A stretch of DNA of 64,000 nt from JAJTFA01 sp051715425. Lineage in GTDB: Bacteria; Bacteroidota; Bacteroidia; UKL13-3. The stretch's first letter is position 1; each line of letters opens with the position of its first letter. The translations under genes and the position numbers were made by a program. The DNA lies in contig JBPXJS010000041.1 in the NCBI GenBank assembly GCA_051715425.1, forward strand, positions 124,001 through 188,000. Direction: 5' to 3'. This document shows, one piece after another, positions 1 through 9,214 of this stretch. Under the pieces are notes generated by a model. That model did no database searches and had not been told where the DNA came from. It was given only the letters and a program-made list of their open reading frames with translations.

Positions 1-535
1 CGGTTATATTCTGGGTTGAAACAGTAGAATCACCACAATCATTATATGCAGTGAGGGTAACAACTTTATTGCCACCTGATGTATAGCTATGATGGACATG
101 CCGGCCGGCTGAGGTTGCGCCATCTCCAAAGCTCCAATGATAGCGGTAGGCATTACTGCTGTAATTAATAAAATTAACTCCCTGATTTATTCTTACCTGC
201 CCAAAGTTAGATATATTAAAACTGGCAGAAGGAAAATCCCTGACGTGCACCGCAACGGCACGTGTATTCGAACTAGTTCCTGATGTGGCTGTAAGAGTAA
301 CCACAAAGTTGCCACCGTAACTATAGGTATGTGCAGGGTTGGTTTGGGTACTTACGCTTCCATCGCCAAAATCCCAATAATAGGATGTGGCTCCCGTACT
401 TGAATTGGTGAACGTCCAGGTTTGTGACGGGCATTTGCCATTGTTTCCCGCATAGGAAAAATTGGCCACCTGCGCATAAACACCTTCAAGAAGCAGAAGG
501 CTGGCAGATATTATCAGCAATAGTTGTTTCATCAT
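1..535 (-). CDS. PKD-domain surface protein, 3' end outside the window
   Basis: The gene is read leftwards from an ATG at 535 (a second ATG follows at 532) and stays open to the window edge, so about 178 N-terminal residues are visible. A signal peptide (MMKQLLLIISASLLLLEG, then VYAQ) is followed by two PKD-like domains. Each has the typical pattern: YYWDFGDGS then NPAHTYSYGG, and YHWSFGDGA then VHHSYTSGG. PKD domains are immunoglobulin-like folds common in large secreted proteins of Bacteroidota, often T9SS cargo. The C-terminus is not visible, so a sorting tail cannot be confirmed. Export is well supported; the function is unknown. Confidence 0.85.
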   Translation of the reverse strand, partial: MMKQLLLIISASLLLLEGVYAQVANFSYAGNNGKCPSQTWTFTNSSTGATSYYWDFGDGSVSTQTNPAHTYSYGGNFVVTLTATSGTSSNTRAVAVHVRDFPSASFNISNFGQVRINQGVNFINYSSNAYRYHWSFGDGATSAGRHVHHSYTSGGNKVVTLTAYNDCGDSTVSTQNIT

Positions 536-650
536 AGAGCAGCCTTTAATTTGGCTACTCAAAGTTGACTATCTTTTCATAATAATAACATGATGGAGAT
601 ATCTGTTTTTTATGATTATTATCACCGATTTCAGCGCACAGCACATAAAA

Positions 651-676
651 AAAACCCGCCTTTGCAGGCGGGTTTT
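651..676 (-). terminator. Rho-independent terminator after rplY
   Basis: The stem CCCGCC (655-660) pairs with GGCGGG (667-672) around a TTTGCA loop. The flanking A and T runs give the minus strand a hairpin followed by a U-tract. It lies just past the rplY stop and probably ends the prs-rplY transcript. Confidence 0.9.
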
Positions 677-696
677 CCATATTAATCAATTACTGA

Positions 697-1290
697 TTAT
701 TTTTTCTTGGCATCTGTTGCAGCAGCAGCTTTTGCTTCTTCTACAGCAGCACGAGTTGTTTTAACACTCACAATAGGGTTGTTTGGTGCATCAAGGAATG
801 TGATTTTATCCATAGATACTTCTGCAACCTTAATGGCTTTTCCAATTTCCAGGTTATCGATATTTACTTCGATAAAATCAGGTAAATCGGAAGGCATAGC
901 CCTAACGAGTAATTTTTTAGAATTCGGGATAAGTTTACCACCGGCACGCACACCAACGGAATTACCAACCAATTTCACCGGAATCATCATCTGAACCGGT
1001 TTAGATTCGTCAATTTCCATAAAATCTGCATGAACGATACTGTCGTTCACCGGATGGAACTGCATATCCTTTAGGATAGCACGGTAAATTTTACCGTCAA
1101 TGTCCAATTTAACTTTGTAGGTGTTCGGGGTGTACACCAATGGTTTAAAGTCTGCAGCATACATTGAGAAATGAATATGCTCGCTTCCGCCATACAACAC
1201 GCACGGCACTTTACCCTCGTTTCGGATTGCTTTGGCAGCACTTTTGCCAACTCCGTCCCGCAAGTAACCAAACATGGCAACTGATTTCAT
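697..1290 (-). CDS. rplY: 50S ribosomal protein L25/general stress protein Ctc
   Basis: A 197-residue protein of the long (Ctc/TL5) form of L25, which binds 5S rRNA in the large subunit. The N-terminal L25 domain covers roughly residues 1-95 (VGKSAAKAIRNEGKVPCVLYGG region, trimmed here to its hallmark KVPCVLYGG). The C-terminal beta domain covers about 100-185. The tail is rich in Ala and Lys, as is common in Bacteroidota L25. It begins 21 bp after the prs stop on the same strand, a pairing seen in many bacteria, and is followed by a strong terminator. The start at 1290 agrees with the family (MKSVAMFGYLRDGVGKSAAK). Confidence 0.96.
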   Translation of the reverse strand: MKSVAMFGYLRDGVGKSAAKAIRNEGKVPCVLYGGSEHIHFSMYAADFKPLVYTPNTYKVKLDIDGKIYRAILKDMQFHPVNDSIVHADFMEIDESKPVQMMIPVKLVGNSVGVRAGGKLIPNSKKLLVRAMPSDLPDFIEVNIDNLEIGKAIKVAEVSMDKITFLDAPNNPIVSVKTTRAAVEEAKAAAATDAKKK

Positions 1291-1311
1291 AATTGTTATT
1301 TATTTAAGTGT

Positions 1312-2274
1312 TTAATTAGAAGTTTTACTTTCCTGTATAGCAAACAATGAACTGATAGAACCAAACTCAGTAACATTTCTGATGGCATCGGAGAATAATC
1401 CGGCCACAGTAAGTACTTTTATTTTGGAACTTTCCTGTTTAAGCGGAATGGTATCACAAACCACCAACTCATCCAGTACACTGTTTTCTATTGTTTCGTA
1501 AGCTTTACCTGAAAGAACCGGGTGCGTACACATGGCCCTTACACTTAAAGCTCCTTTATCTTTTATTAACTGAGCGGCTTTAGCCAATGTATTACCGGTA
1601 TCGATAATATCATCCACCATTACCACATGTTTGCCTGTAACATCACCGATAAGGGTCATGGAGGCTATTTCATTCGCCCTTCTGCGTTCCTTATCAACAA
1701 TCACCATATCGCAACCCAGGGCTTTGGCATAAATTCTTGCCCTTGCACTGGAACCCATATCCGGAGACGCGATCATGGCATTTTTTCCCATATTCAGGTT
1801 TTTGATATAAGGAATAAAAATCACCGAAGGATCCAGGTGATCAACCGGTATTTCAAAAAATCCCTGAATTTGAGGTGCATGCAAATCCATGGTCATTACC
1901 CTACTCACTCCTGCTGCTTTTAAAATATCGGCAGCTACTTTAGATCCTATGGAAACACGGGGTTTATCTTTTCTGTCTTGCCTGGCCATTCCGAAATAAG
2001 GAATAACAGCAGTGATATAATGTGCCGAAGCACGTTTGGCTGCATCAATCATCAGCAAAAGCTCCAGCAGGTTATCGCCCGGAGCAAAAGTTGATTGAAT
2101 AAAAAACACGTCACACCCACGAACCGACTCATTTATAGACGGTTGGATTTCACCATCACTAAACTGAGCAATGGTAATATCTCCAAGCTGTTTCCCATAG
2201 GCCGCAGCAATTTTCTCTGCCAGGTATTGAGAATGGCGACCGGAGAACAATTTAACCTCGTTTCTAGGTGACAT
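1312..2274 (-). CDS. prs: Ribose-phosphate pyrophosphokinase
   Basis: This enzyme makes PRPP from ribose 5-phosphate and ATP, feeding purine, pyrimidine, His, Trp and NAD synthesis. The ATG at 2274 (MSPRNEVKLFSGRHS) gives 320 residues, the usual length. The frame is open upstream to 2322, but that extension runs up to the tRNA-Gln gene and has no family match, so I prefer 2274. Visible motifs are FSDGEIQ near residue 38, RQDRKDKPR near 100, DLHAPQIQGFF near 130 and the PRPP-binding loop VDDIIDTGNT near 222. It heads a two-gene unit with rplY. Confidence 0.96.
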   Translation of the reverse strand: MSPRNEVKLFSGRHSQYLAEKIAAAYGKQLGDITIAQFSDGEIQPSINESVRGCDVFFIQSTFAPGDNLLELLLMIDAAKRASAHYITAVIPYFGMARQDRKDKPRVSIGSKVAADILKAAGVSRVMTMDLHAPQIQGFFEIPVDHLDPSVIFIPYIKNLNMGKNAMIASPDMGSSARARIYAKALGCDMVIVDKERRRANEIASMTLIGDVTGKHVVMVDDIIDTGNTLAKAAQLIKDKGALSVRAMCTHPVLSGKAYETIENSVLDELVVCDTIPLKQESSKIKVLTVAGLFSDAIRNVTEFGSISSLFAIQESKTSN

Positions 2275-2328
2275 GTTGCGCTTTTTTAGTAAAAAATTGC
2301 CGGATTCAATGGAACCCGGCATCCTTTG

Positions 2329-2401
2329 TTGACCGACTAGGTCTCGAACCTAGACTCTTCTGAACCAAAATCAGACGTGTTGCCAATTACACCATCGGTC
2401 A
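2329..2401 (-). tRNA. tRNA-Gln (anticodon TTG)
   Basis: A 73-nt cloverleaf on the minus strand. The 7-bp acceptor TGACCGA pairs with TCGGTCA, the D-stem is GTGT/ACAC and the anticodon stem is TCTGA/TCAGA with loop TTTTGGT (anticodon TTG). The T-arm is CTAGG-TTCGAGA-CCTAG. The discriminator is A and CCA is not encoded. It lies between kup and prs. Confidence 0.95.
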
Positions 2402-2461
2402 AAGTGGGCAGCAAAAATAGGAGATTTTAGTAATTTGTAAAATGCTTTTTGAAAAAAATTA

Positions 2462-4405
2462 TCAGCGAAACACCCGTTTCAGCTTAAACTCCTTCACAGG
2501 GGCTATCACCAGCGGTACTTTTTCCACGGTTATAGAGCTGGTATCCAATCCAAATGCCTTTTCTTCGGTTAAGCTCAGGTAATCAAGTGTGCTGTATGCA
2601 TCCATAATTAATTCTTCGTACAGGGAGAGTTCGTTCTCATAAGCCAGGTGGCGTTTTAATACCACAAAGCGGAAATCTCCGGTTACGTTGATTTTGCTGA
2701 GAGAAGCATAGCGCGAGGTAACATCTACCTCATGGTTGCGCATCAGTTCTTCCACCACTTTACGGAAGTAGAAATTGATTTTTTGTTCCACCCTGAAACC
2801 GAGTTTAAACTCAATCTTAATGACATCATGGGGCACAATATGATCAACCCGGTACTCCATGGTATATGGCTGATCCACTACATTAATATGGACAAACCAA
2901 TATACATCGGCCCGTTTGGGCTGTTTCTGCAAAATGGAATAGATAATTTTATTCTCCACCTCCATCAGGTGATCGGCACTGGTAAGATAAACCAGGTGGG
3001 TGGCATATTTGGGAACCGACTCATCTTTACTCAACTCCTGTAATACCGGCAGGTAATCCCTTAAGTTAACAAACTCAGTAAGGCGGTTTTTAATTTTTCG
3101 TCCGCGGAACCAAACCCACATCACAATGATAAATCCTAAGCTGATGATTAAAGAAACCCATCCGCCATGCTCGAATTTGCGCAGGTTTGCAATAAGGAAC
3201 GAAAACTCTATGGTTAAAAATACAGCAAGCAAACAGAAAATGACCCACTTCGGAGTGCGTATTTTTTTGAGGTAATTGGAAAGCAACAAGGTGGTCATTA
3301 ACATGGCAATGGTAATGGCAAGTCCGTATGCAGCCTCCATTTGTGATGATTCCTTAAAGTATAAAACCACACCAATACAACCCAGCCAAAGAATCCAGTT
3401 GGCACTTGGCACATACAATTGTCCCTTCATTTCTGTTGGGTATTTGATGGTCACTTTTGGCCATACGTTTAAACGAAGGGCTTCAGAAATAAGGGTAAAA
3501 GATCCACTGATTAAAGCCTGACTTGCTATAATAGCAGCCATAGTCGCAATTACAATTCCGGTAAGCAAAAACCAATCAGGCATTAAGGAGTAGAAAGGAT
3601 TAAGGTCTGTAATATTTTCTCCTTCATGGGTAAGTACCCAGGCGCCCTGGCCAAAATAATTTAATAAGAGGGCAGCTTTAACAAAAATCCAGCTTACCCG
3701 AATATTGGTTTTACCACAATGCCCCAGATCGGAGTATAATGCTTCTGCCCCCGTAGTACAAAGGAAAACGGCACCCAACAACCAAAACCCTTCCGGATAA
3801 TTGGCCAGCAGGTTGTATGCGTAGTATGGGTTAAGCGCTAAAAATATTTCAGGATGGGTTGCGGCAGAGTTGATACCCAAAATAGCCAGCATACTAAACC
3901 ATACCAGCATAATGGGTCCAAACGCTTTGCCCACAATATTGGTACCTACCCGTTGTATAAAAAACAGGGAGGTTATAATGGCAACAACAATAGGTATGGT
4001 TGGGATATCGGGATTTAATATACGCAAGCCCTCAATGGCAGAAGCTACCGAGATGGGCGGGGTAATCATCCCATCTGCAAGCAGGGCGCAGCCTCCAATA
4101 ATGGCCGGAAAAATAAGAAAAGGTTTTCGCCTTCTTACAAGTGCATAAAGCGAAAATATGCCACCCTCCCCGTTGTTATCGGCACGGAGGGTTATAATTA
4201 CATATTTGAATGTGGTTTGGAGGGTAAGGGTCCAGAAAACGCAGGAGAGCCCACCGTAAATCAACTCTTTGCTGATTATTTTATCTGCTATAATGGCTTT
4301 AATTACATAAAGCGGGGAAGTTCCGATGTCTCCGTAAATGATACCTAATGTAACCAAAAGCCCACCCACTGTGAGCTTCGACATCTTACTATGATGATCT
4401 GACAC
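2462..4405 (-). CDS. kup: KUP-family potassium uptake transporter
   Basis: This 647-residue inner-membrane protein of the KUP/HAK/KT family imports potassium with protons. The signature GIIYGDIGTSPLYV lies at residues 21-34. About 12 hydrophobic segments fill residues 15-440, followed by a soluble C-terminal domain of about 200 residues, as in the family. The first ATG (MSDHHSKMSKLTVGG) is the natural start. It stands alone between tRNA-Gln and recQ on the same strand, with a gap of about 50 bp from the recQ stop. No regulatory RNA was recognised upstream. Confidence 0.96.
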   Translation of the reverse strand: MSDHHSKMSKLTVGGLLVTLGIIYGDIGTSPLYVIKAIIADKIISKELIYGGLSCVFWTLTLQTTFKYVIITLRADNNGEGGIFSLYALVRRRKPFLIFPAIIGGCALLADGMITPPISVASAIEGLRILNPDIPTIPIVVAIITSLFFIQRVGTNIVGKAFGPIMLVWFSMLAILGINSAATHPEIFLALNPYYAYNLLANYPEGFWLLGAVFLCTTGAEALYSDLGHCGKTNIRVSWIFVKAALLLNYFGQGAWVLTHEGENITDLNPFYSLMPDWFLLTGIVIATMAAIIASQALISGSFTLISEALRLNVWPKVTIKYPTEMKGQLYVPSANWILWLGCIGVVLYFKESSQMEAAYGLAITIAMLMTTLLLSNYLKKIRTPKWVIFCLLAVFLTIEFSFLIANLRKFEHGGWVSLIISLGFIIVMWVWFRGRKIKNRLTEFVNLRDYLPVLQELSKDESVPKYATHLVYLTSADHLMEVENKIIYSILQKQPKRADVYWFVHINVVDQPYTMEYRVDHIVPHDVIKIEFKLGFRVEQKINFYFRKVVEELMRNHEVDVTSRYASLSKINVTGDFRFVVLKRHLAYENELSLYEELIMDAYSTLDYLSLTEEKAFGLDTSSITVEKVPLVIAPVKEFKLKRVFR

Positions 4406-4455
4406 GTGCTAAATTTTGAACAAATGTATAAACTTCAATTGAATAGCAAATAAAA

Positions 4456-6651
4456 TTAATATGCGTTTTCAGCTATAAAATAAATCTTCATTAGCTGAAG
4501 GTCTTCTTTGCTGAACTCGGTACCATATTCCTTCAATGCATCTTCAATGGAATCTGTTTCGCTTTTGCGGTAAAATTCCATTACCTCATCCAGTATTTCC
4601 TCATCAGTTAGTTCCTCCACATAGGCCTTCAGATTGAGCTTGGTGCCCGACATCACAATGGTTTGTATCTCGGTTAGCAAATCAGGCAGGCTCATCCCAA
4701 GGGAACGGGAAATATCGGCAAGGCTTATTTTTTTATCTATATTGGTAATGATGGCTATTTTTTTGGCGGATTTATTCACCACACTTTTTACCACCACATC
4801 ATCCGGCCTCTCTACATTGTTCTCCTCCACATATTTGCTGATCATCTCGAGGTAAGGCTTACCAAATTTCATGGCTTTGCCTTTGTTTACCCCGCTCACC
4901 TTGCTCAACTCATCCATGGTGATGGGGTATTTAAACGCCATTTCCTCCAGTGATGGTTCCTGGAAAATAACATAAGGAGGCAGATTCATTTGTTTACCCA
5001 CCTTACGTGTTAATTCCTTGAGCATATCAAACAACACTTCATCAAACACATTTTCCACTTCCACAGATTCGTCATCATCCATTACCCGCTCAAACCGCTG
5101 ATCAATGGCCAATTCCATTTTAACCGGTTTTTTCAGGAATGCTTCTCCCTTTTCATTAAGGCTCAACAAACCATAGTTCTCAATATTTTTGGTAATGTAT
5201 CCATTCACCAGCATCATACGGATAACAGATTTCCAGTAAATATCATCCCTGTCCTTACCCATGCCAAAAAACTCCAGTTTATGGTGATCACTCAGGCCAA
5301 CCTCGTGTGATTTTTTGCCGGTAAGAATCTCCACCACGTGTTTGAGGTTGTGTTTGCCTTTAATGGCCTGTACGGTTTTAAGCACCAGCACTCCGGCATC
5401 TTTGGCATCTTCTTTAACTTTTGGATGGCGACAGTTGTCGCACATTTTATTACAATCCTTCTCTGGAAATTCTTCCCCGAAATAGTGTAACAAAAATTTC
5501 CTCCTGCAAGAGGATGTTTCTGCAAAAGCCTGTGTTTCGAATATAAGGAGTTCTCCAATTTCCCGTTCGGCAACAGGTTTATCCTTCATAAACTTTTCCA
5601 GCTTTTCAATATCGGCCGGATTGTAAAACAGGATACACTCTCCCTCCAGCCCGTCACGCCCGCTGCGGCCTGTTTCCTGATAATACCCTTCTATACTTTT
5701 AGGAATATCGTAATGAATGACAAAACGTACATCCGGCTTGTCAATACCCATTCCAAATGCTATGGTAGCCACAATTACATCGCACTCCTCCATCAAAAAA
5801 GCATCCTGATGTGCAGCACGCATTTTGGCATCTAATCCGGCATGATAAGGCAAGGCTTTAATACCATTGGCCTTTAATACTTCAGCCAGTTCCTCCACCT
5901 TTTTGCGGCTGAGGCAATAAATAATACCCGATTTGCCTTTTTTGGTTTTAATGTATGAAACAAGGTCTTTTACTACCTCATTTTTCTTGCCCTTCGGCCT
6001 TACCTCATAATACAGGTTGTTGCGGTTAAAAGAAGATTTATAAAGCGTGGCATCGCCCATTTGCAGGTTTTTAATAATATCCTGCTGTACCTTAGGAGTT
6101 GCGGTGGCCGTTAATGCCATCATGGGTACATCTTTAATCTCCTTAATCATTTGTTTGATACGCCTGTACTCCGGACGAAAATCATGTCCCCATTCAGAAA
6201 TACAATGCGCCTCATCTACAGCTACAAAAGAGATATTGATGCTCTTCAGGAAATCAATGGTTTCATCTTTTTTCAGCGTTTCAGGAGCTATATACAACAT
6301 TTTGGTATTGCCACCTGTAACATCTGTTTTTACCTTGGTAATCTCTGTTTTTGATAAGGAAGAGTTCATAAAGTGAGCCACCGTTTCGTGGCTGAAACTT
6401 CTGATCTGATCCACCTGATTTTTCATCAAGGCAATAAGGGGCGAAATAATAATGGCTGTGCCAGGAAGCATTAAAGCAGGAAGCTGATAACAAAGCGATT
6501 TACCACCCCCTGTTGGCATAATTACAAATGTATCATTACCCTTCAGCAGGTTATTGATGATAATCTCCTGTTCACCTTTAAAACTATCGAAACCGAAAAA
6601 TTCCTGTAAACAATCCTTTGCACTCTTCTGTGCTGTTTTTGACTTAGCCAT
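4456..6651 (-). CDS. recQ: ATP-dependent DNA helicase RecQ
   Basis: A superfamily 2 3'-to-5' helicase used in recombination and fork repair. Walker A (MPTGGGKSLCYQ) is at residues 45-56, the DEAH box reads VDEAHCISEWGHDFRPEY, and motif VI is YYQETGRSGRDG. A zinc site (CRRKFLLHYFGE then CDNCRHP) and a winged-helix RQC domain follow. An HRDC domain covers about 500-590. A C-terminal stretch resembling a helix-turn-helix tail (ISLADISRSLGMSLPDLL) is common in Bacteroidota RecQ. I chose the ATG at 6651 (MAKSKTAQKSAKD, 731 residues); the frame is also open to an ATG at 6693, giving 745 residues. Confidence 0.96.
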   Translation of the reverse strand: MAKSKTAQKSAKDCLQEFFGFDSFKGEQEIIINNLLKGNDTFVIMPTGGGKSLCYQLPALMLPGTAIIISPLIALMKNQVDQIRSFSHETVAHFMNSSLSKTEITKVKTDVTGGNTKMLYIAPETLKKDETIDFLKSINISFVAVDEAHCISEWGHDFRPEYRRIKQMIKEIKDVPMMALTATATPKVQQDIIKNLQMGDATLYKSSFNRNNLYYEVRPKGKKNEVVKDLVSYIKTKKGKSGIIYCLSRKKVEELAEVLKANGIKALPYHAGLDAKMRAAHQDAFLMEECDVIVATIAFGMGIDKPDVRFVIHYDIPKSIEGYYQETGRSGRDGLEGECILFYNPADIEKLEKFMKDKPVAEREIGELLIFETQAFAETSSCRRKFLLHYFGEEFPEKDCNKMCDNCRHPKVKEDAKDAGVLVLKTVQAIKGKHNLKHVVEILTGKKSHEVGLSDHHKLEFFGMGKDRDDIYWKSVIRMMLVNGYITKNIENYGLLSLNEKGEAFLKKPVKMELAIDQRFERVMDDDESVEVENVFDEVLFDMLKELTRKVGKQMNLPPYVIFQEPSLEEMAFKYPITMDELSKVSGVNKGKAMKFGKPYLEMISKYVEENNVERPDDVVVKSVVNKSAKKIAIITNIDKKISLADISRSLGMSLPDLLTEIQTIVMSGTKLNLKAYVEELTDEEILDEVMEFYRKSETDSIEDALKEYGTEFSKEDLQLMKIYFIAENAY

Positions 6652-6845
6652 AGTATTGACTTTTACCTTACTTCCTTTTTTTAAAAGGGGCACGAAGTTA
6701 ACTCTCCGATTCCTTTTTTGAAAATTTGAATTGTAAATTCGTTATTTGCATGGTTGAATGCTAGGTAAATCTACAACAAAATACTAACTTTCAAACAATT
6801 AACATAAAATGATATTTATCATTGCGCTAATTTCGACAAAACTGA

Positions 6846-7937
6846 ATGGAGAAAAATAAAAACCATTATGCCATTATTATGGCAGGGGGTATTGGAACCC
6901 GCTTCTGGCCTTCGAGCAGGAGCAGTTATCCAAAACAATTTTTAGATATACTGGGTGTTGGCAAAAGTCTCTTACAACTTACTTACGACAGGTTTCTGAA
7001 TCACTTTGATAAAAACAATATTTATATTGTTACCAATCAGGCATATGTGGGGCTGGTAAAGGATCAACTCAAAGATATTCCTGAGCAGTGCGTATTGGGT
7101 GAACCCTCCATTAAAAACACGGCTGCATGTATTGCCTATGCTACCTCTAAAATCAATAAAATAAACACACACGGGGTATGCGTGGTGGCTCCTTCTGATC
7201 ACCTGATTTTAAACGAACAGGAATTTATCAGCAATATTGAGCATGCCATGGGGTATGCGCAAAAAAACAATGCACTCATCACTCTGGGAATTCGCCCCGG
7301 CAGACCCGATACAGGCTATGGCTATATTCAATACATAGCAGATGAAAAACCAGATCATATTTACCGGGTAAAGACCTTTACAGAAAAACCATCGCTGGAA
7401 ATTGCCCAAACATTTATAGAAAGCGGAGATTTTTTATGGAATGCCGGCATTTTTGTGTGGAGCATTTCGGCTATTAAAGATGCCTTTAAGCACCATATGC
7501 CGGAGCACCATGCTTTGTTATTTAAAGAGGCCGCAAAAAGTTTTTTTACCGCTGATGAAGCAAAAGTAATCCAGTCGATTTATGAGCAGTGCCGCAGCGT
7601 TTCTATTGACTATGGCATTATGGAAAAAGCAGAAAATGTATATGTTATTCCTGTAGATTTTGGCTGGAGCGACCTTGGCACCTGGACCTCCCTTTACGAA
7701 AACTCAGAGAAGGATGCCAATAACAATGTAATTAAAGGCAAGAATGTAATGGTATACGATGTTTCAGGAAGTTTAATAAACAATACCGCCAACCGTCTGG
7801 TTGTGGTAAAGGGCTTAAAAGACCTGATTATTGTTGATACCAAAGATGTGCTGATGGTATGCGATAAAAACCTGGAGCAGGAGGTAAAACAAATTGTTAC
7901 GGATATTAAACTCAAGTTTGAAGATAAATATACCTGA
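6846..7937 (+). CDS. manC: Mannose-1-phosphate guanylyltransferase
   Basis: The enzyme makes GDP-mannose from mannose 1-phosphate and GTP for cell-surface glycans. The nucleotidyltransferase signature MAGGIGTRFWPSSRSSYPKQ is at residues 12-31, and FTEKPS and the DFGWSDLGTW motif follow. At 363 residues it is the short type without a fused phosphomannose isomerase domain. Its stop codon overlaps the start of the next gene by one base (TGATG), so the two are probably translationally coupled. Confidence 0.94.
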   Translation: MEKNKNHYAIIMAGGIGTRFWPSSRSSYPKQFLDILGVGKSLLQLTYDRFLNHFDKNNIYIVTNQAYVGLVKDQLKDIPEQCVLGEPSIKNTAACIAYATSKINKINTHGVCVVAPSDHLILNEQEFISNIEHAMGYAQKNNALITLGIRPGRPDTGYGYIQYIADEKPDHIYRVKTFTEKPSLEIAQTFIESGDFLWNAGIFVWSISAIKDAFKHHMPEHHALLFKEAAKSFFTADEAKVIQSIYEQCRSVSIDYGIMEKAENVYVIPVDFGWSDLGTWTSLYENSEKDANNNVIKGKNVMVYDVSGSLINNTANRLVVVKGLKDLIIVDTKDVLMVCDKNLEQEVKQIVTDIKLKFEDKYT

Positions 7938-8842
7938 TGATGATTCCTTTTCTTAGTGCAGGAGATACCATAGGTCTGGCCGCAACTGCCAGAAAAATAA
8001 GCCGGGAAGAAATTGAACCAGCTTTGAAGGTTTTTGAATCGTGGGGGCTTAAGGTAAAACTTTCTTCCACCTTGTTTGAAACACAAAACCAGTTTGGTGG
8101 AACCGATGAACAACGTGCCAAAGGATTTCAGGAATTGCTTGATGATCCAAATGTAAAAGCCATCATTTGCGCCCGCGGAGGATACGGAACCGTAAGAATG
8201 ATTGATCTGCTCGACTTTACCGGATTTAAACAATCGCCAAAATGGATCATCGGGTTTAGTGATATCACCGTTTTACATACCCATATTTATACCCTTACCG
8301 GTTTACCAACCATCCATGGACCCATGTTGCTAAACATGCAACCTGAAAGAGCGGATGAAGAAAGTTTATACCAACTCCGAAAATTACTTACCGGTGAGCA
8401 ACCCGCATATTACTCCGGTACGCATACACACAATAAAAAAGGCAAGAGTAAAGGAAAACTTGTTGGCGGTAACCTGTCAGTATTATACAGCACACTGGGA
8501 TCGGTTTCTGATATAGACACCAAGGGTAAAATACTTTTTCTGGAAGACCTGGATGAATACCTCTACCATATTGACCGGATGATGATGAACCTGAAACGAA
8601 ACGGCAAGCTGGATAATTTGGCCGGACTTGTAGTAGGTGATATGAGTGATATGAAAGATAATGCCATTCCGTTTGGAAAAACAGCAGAAGAAATTATTCT
8701 TGAACATACTTCAGCTTTTAACTACCCTGTTTGTTTTGGTTTTCCAGCCGGACATGAGAAAAAAAACCTGCCATTAATGATGGGTGCCGAGTATACTTTA
8801 GAAGTAGCTGAAAATTCAGTTTCACTTGCTTTGAATAAATAG
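7937..8842 (+). CDS. LD-carboxypeptidase (peptidase S66, LdcA/MccF family)
   Basis: A 301-residue serine peptidase of family S66. LdcA-type members remove the terminal D-Ala from muropeptide tetrapeptides during murein recycling. The likely nucleophile is the Ser of IIGFSDIT (about residue 113), with Glu in LFLEDLDEYL and His in FGFPAGHEKKNLPLMMG completing the triad. No signal peptide is seen, which agrees with a cytoplasmic recycling enzyme. It is coupled to manC by a one-base overlap. A MccF-like immunity role cannot be excluded, but nothing nearby suggests a microcin. Confidence 0.9.
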   Translation: MMIPFLSAGDTIGLAATARKISREEIEPALKVFESWGLKVKLSSTLFETQNQFGGTDEQRAKGFQELLDDPNVKAIICARGGYGTVRMIDLLDFTGFKQSPKWIIGFSDITVLHTHIYTLTGLPTIHGPMLLNMQPERADEESLYQLRKLLTGEQPAYYSGTHTHNKKGKSKGKLVGGNLSVLYSTLGSVSDIDTKGKILFLEDLDEYLYHIDRMMMNLKRNGKLDNLAGLVVGDMSDMKDNAIPFGKTAEEIILEHTSAFNYPVCFGFPAGHEKKNLPLMMGAEYTLEVAENSVSLALNK

Positions 8843-8870
8843 AAATTATTACATTTGTTTCCTTTACAAT

Positions 8871-8951
8871 CGGGGTGTAGCGTAGCCTGGTATCGCGCCA
8901 GCATGGGGTGCTGGAGATCGTATCCCGCTCCTAGCGGGACTGCCACTCCGA
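8871..8951 (+). pseudogene. tRNA-Pro(GGG)-like sequence with an aberrant T-arm
   Basis: The acceptor CGGGGTG (8871-8877) pairs with CACTCCG (8944-8950), with one G-T. The D-arm is present, and the anticodon stem CCAGC/GCTGG carries loop ATGGGGT, reading anticodon GGG. The expected T-arm with a TTCGA loop is missing. Only the outer pairs GTA/TGC remain, and they enclose an inverted repeat TCCCGCT-CC-TAGCGGGA. This is either a tRNA pseudogene or a tRNA interrupted by a small hairpin repeat. I cannot tell whether it is functional. Confidence 0.6.
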
Positions 8952-9000
8952 CAAATGGAGGTCGTATCCCGCTCTTAGCGGGACTGCACACTTCGACTAA
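8913..9000 (+). repeat. 44-bp tandem duplication of the tRNA-Pro-like 3' half
   Basis: Two units begin with GGAG at 8913 and 8957. Each carries the hairpin TCCCGCT..AGCGGGA and then an acceptor-like CACTCCGA or ACACTTCGA. The 26-base cores (8918-8943 and 8962-8987) differ at one position. Confidence 0.85.
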
Positions 9001-9023
9001 TGGAACCTATTTACCCCTATTCT

Positions 9024-9053
9024 AAAAGGACGTCTGAATCAGATGGCTTTTTT
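9024..9053 (+). terminator. Probable Rho-independent terminator
   Basis: An imperfect hairpin: AAAAG and TCTGA on the left arm pair with TCAGA and CTTTT on the right arm, ending in TTTTTT. It follows the tRNA-Pro-like region and could end its transcript or that of manC and the LD-carboxypeptidase gene. Confidence 0.6.
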
Positions 9054-9214
9054 ATTGTTAAAATGCCAAACCACGTTTGATGGTTTGAGAAGCAATCAAA
9101 AATTAAACACTTCAATAATTTTTGAGACTTTAATTAACGTTTTATGTATAATTACGGCTCCCCATTGAACACTTTATTTCTTACTGTTTAACATTCATTT
9201 ACTCAACTTACTTT

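Noticed and set aside
7694..8233. 179-codon minus-strand frame over manC and the LD-carboxypeptidase
   Set aside because: It lies opposite two well-supported genes and has no recognisable domain or start context.
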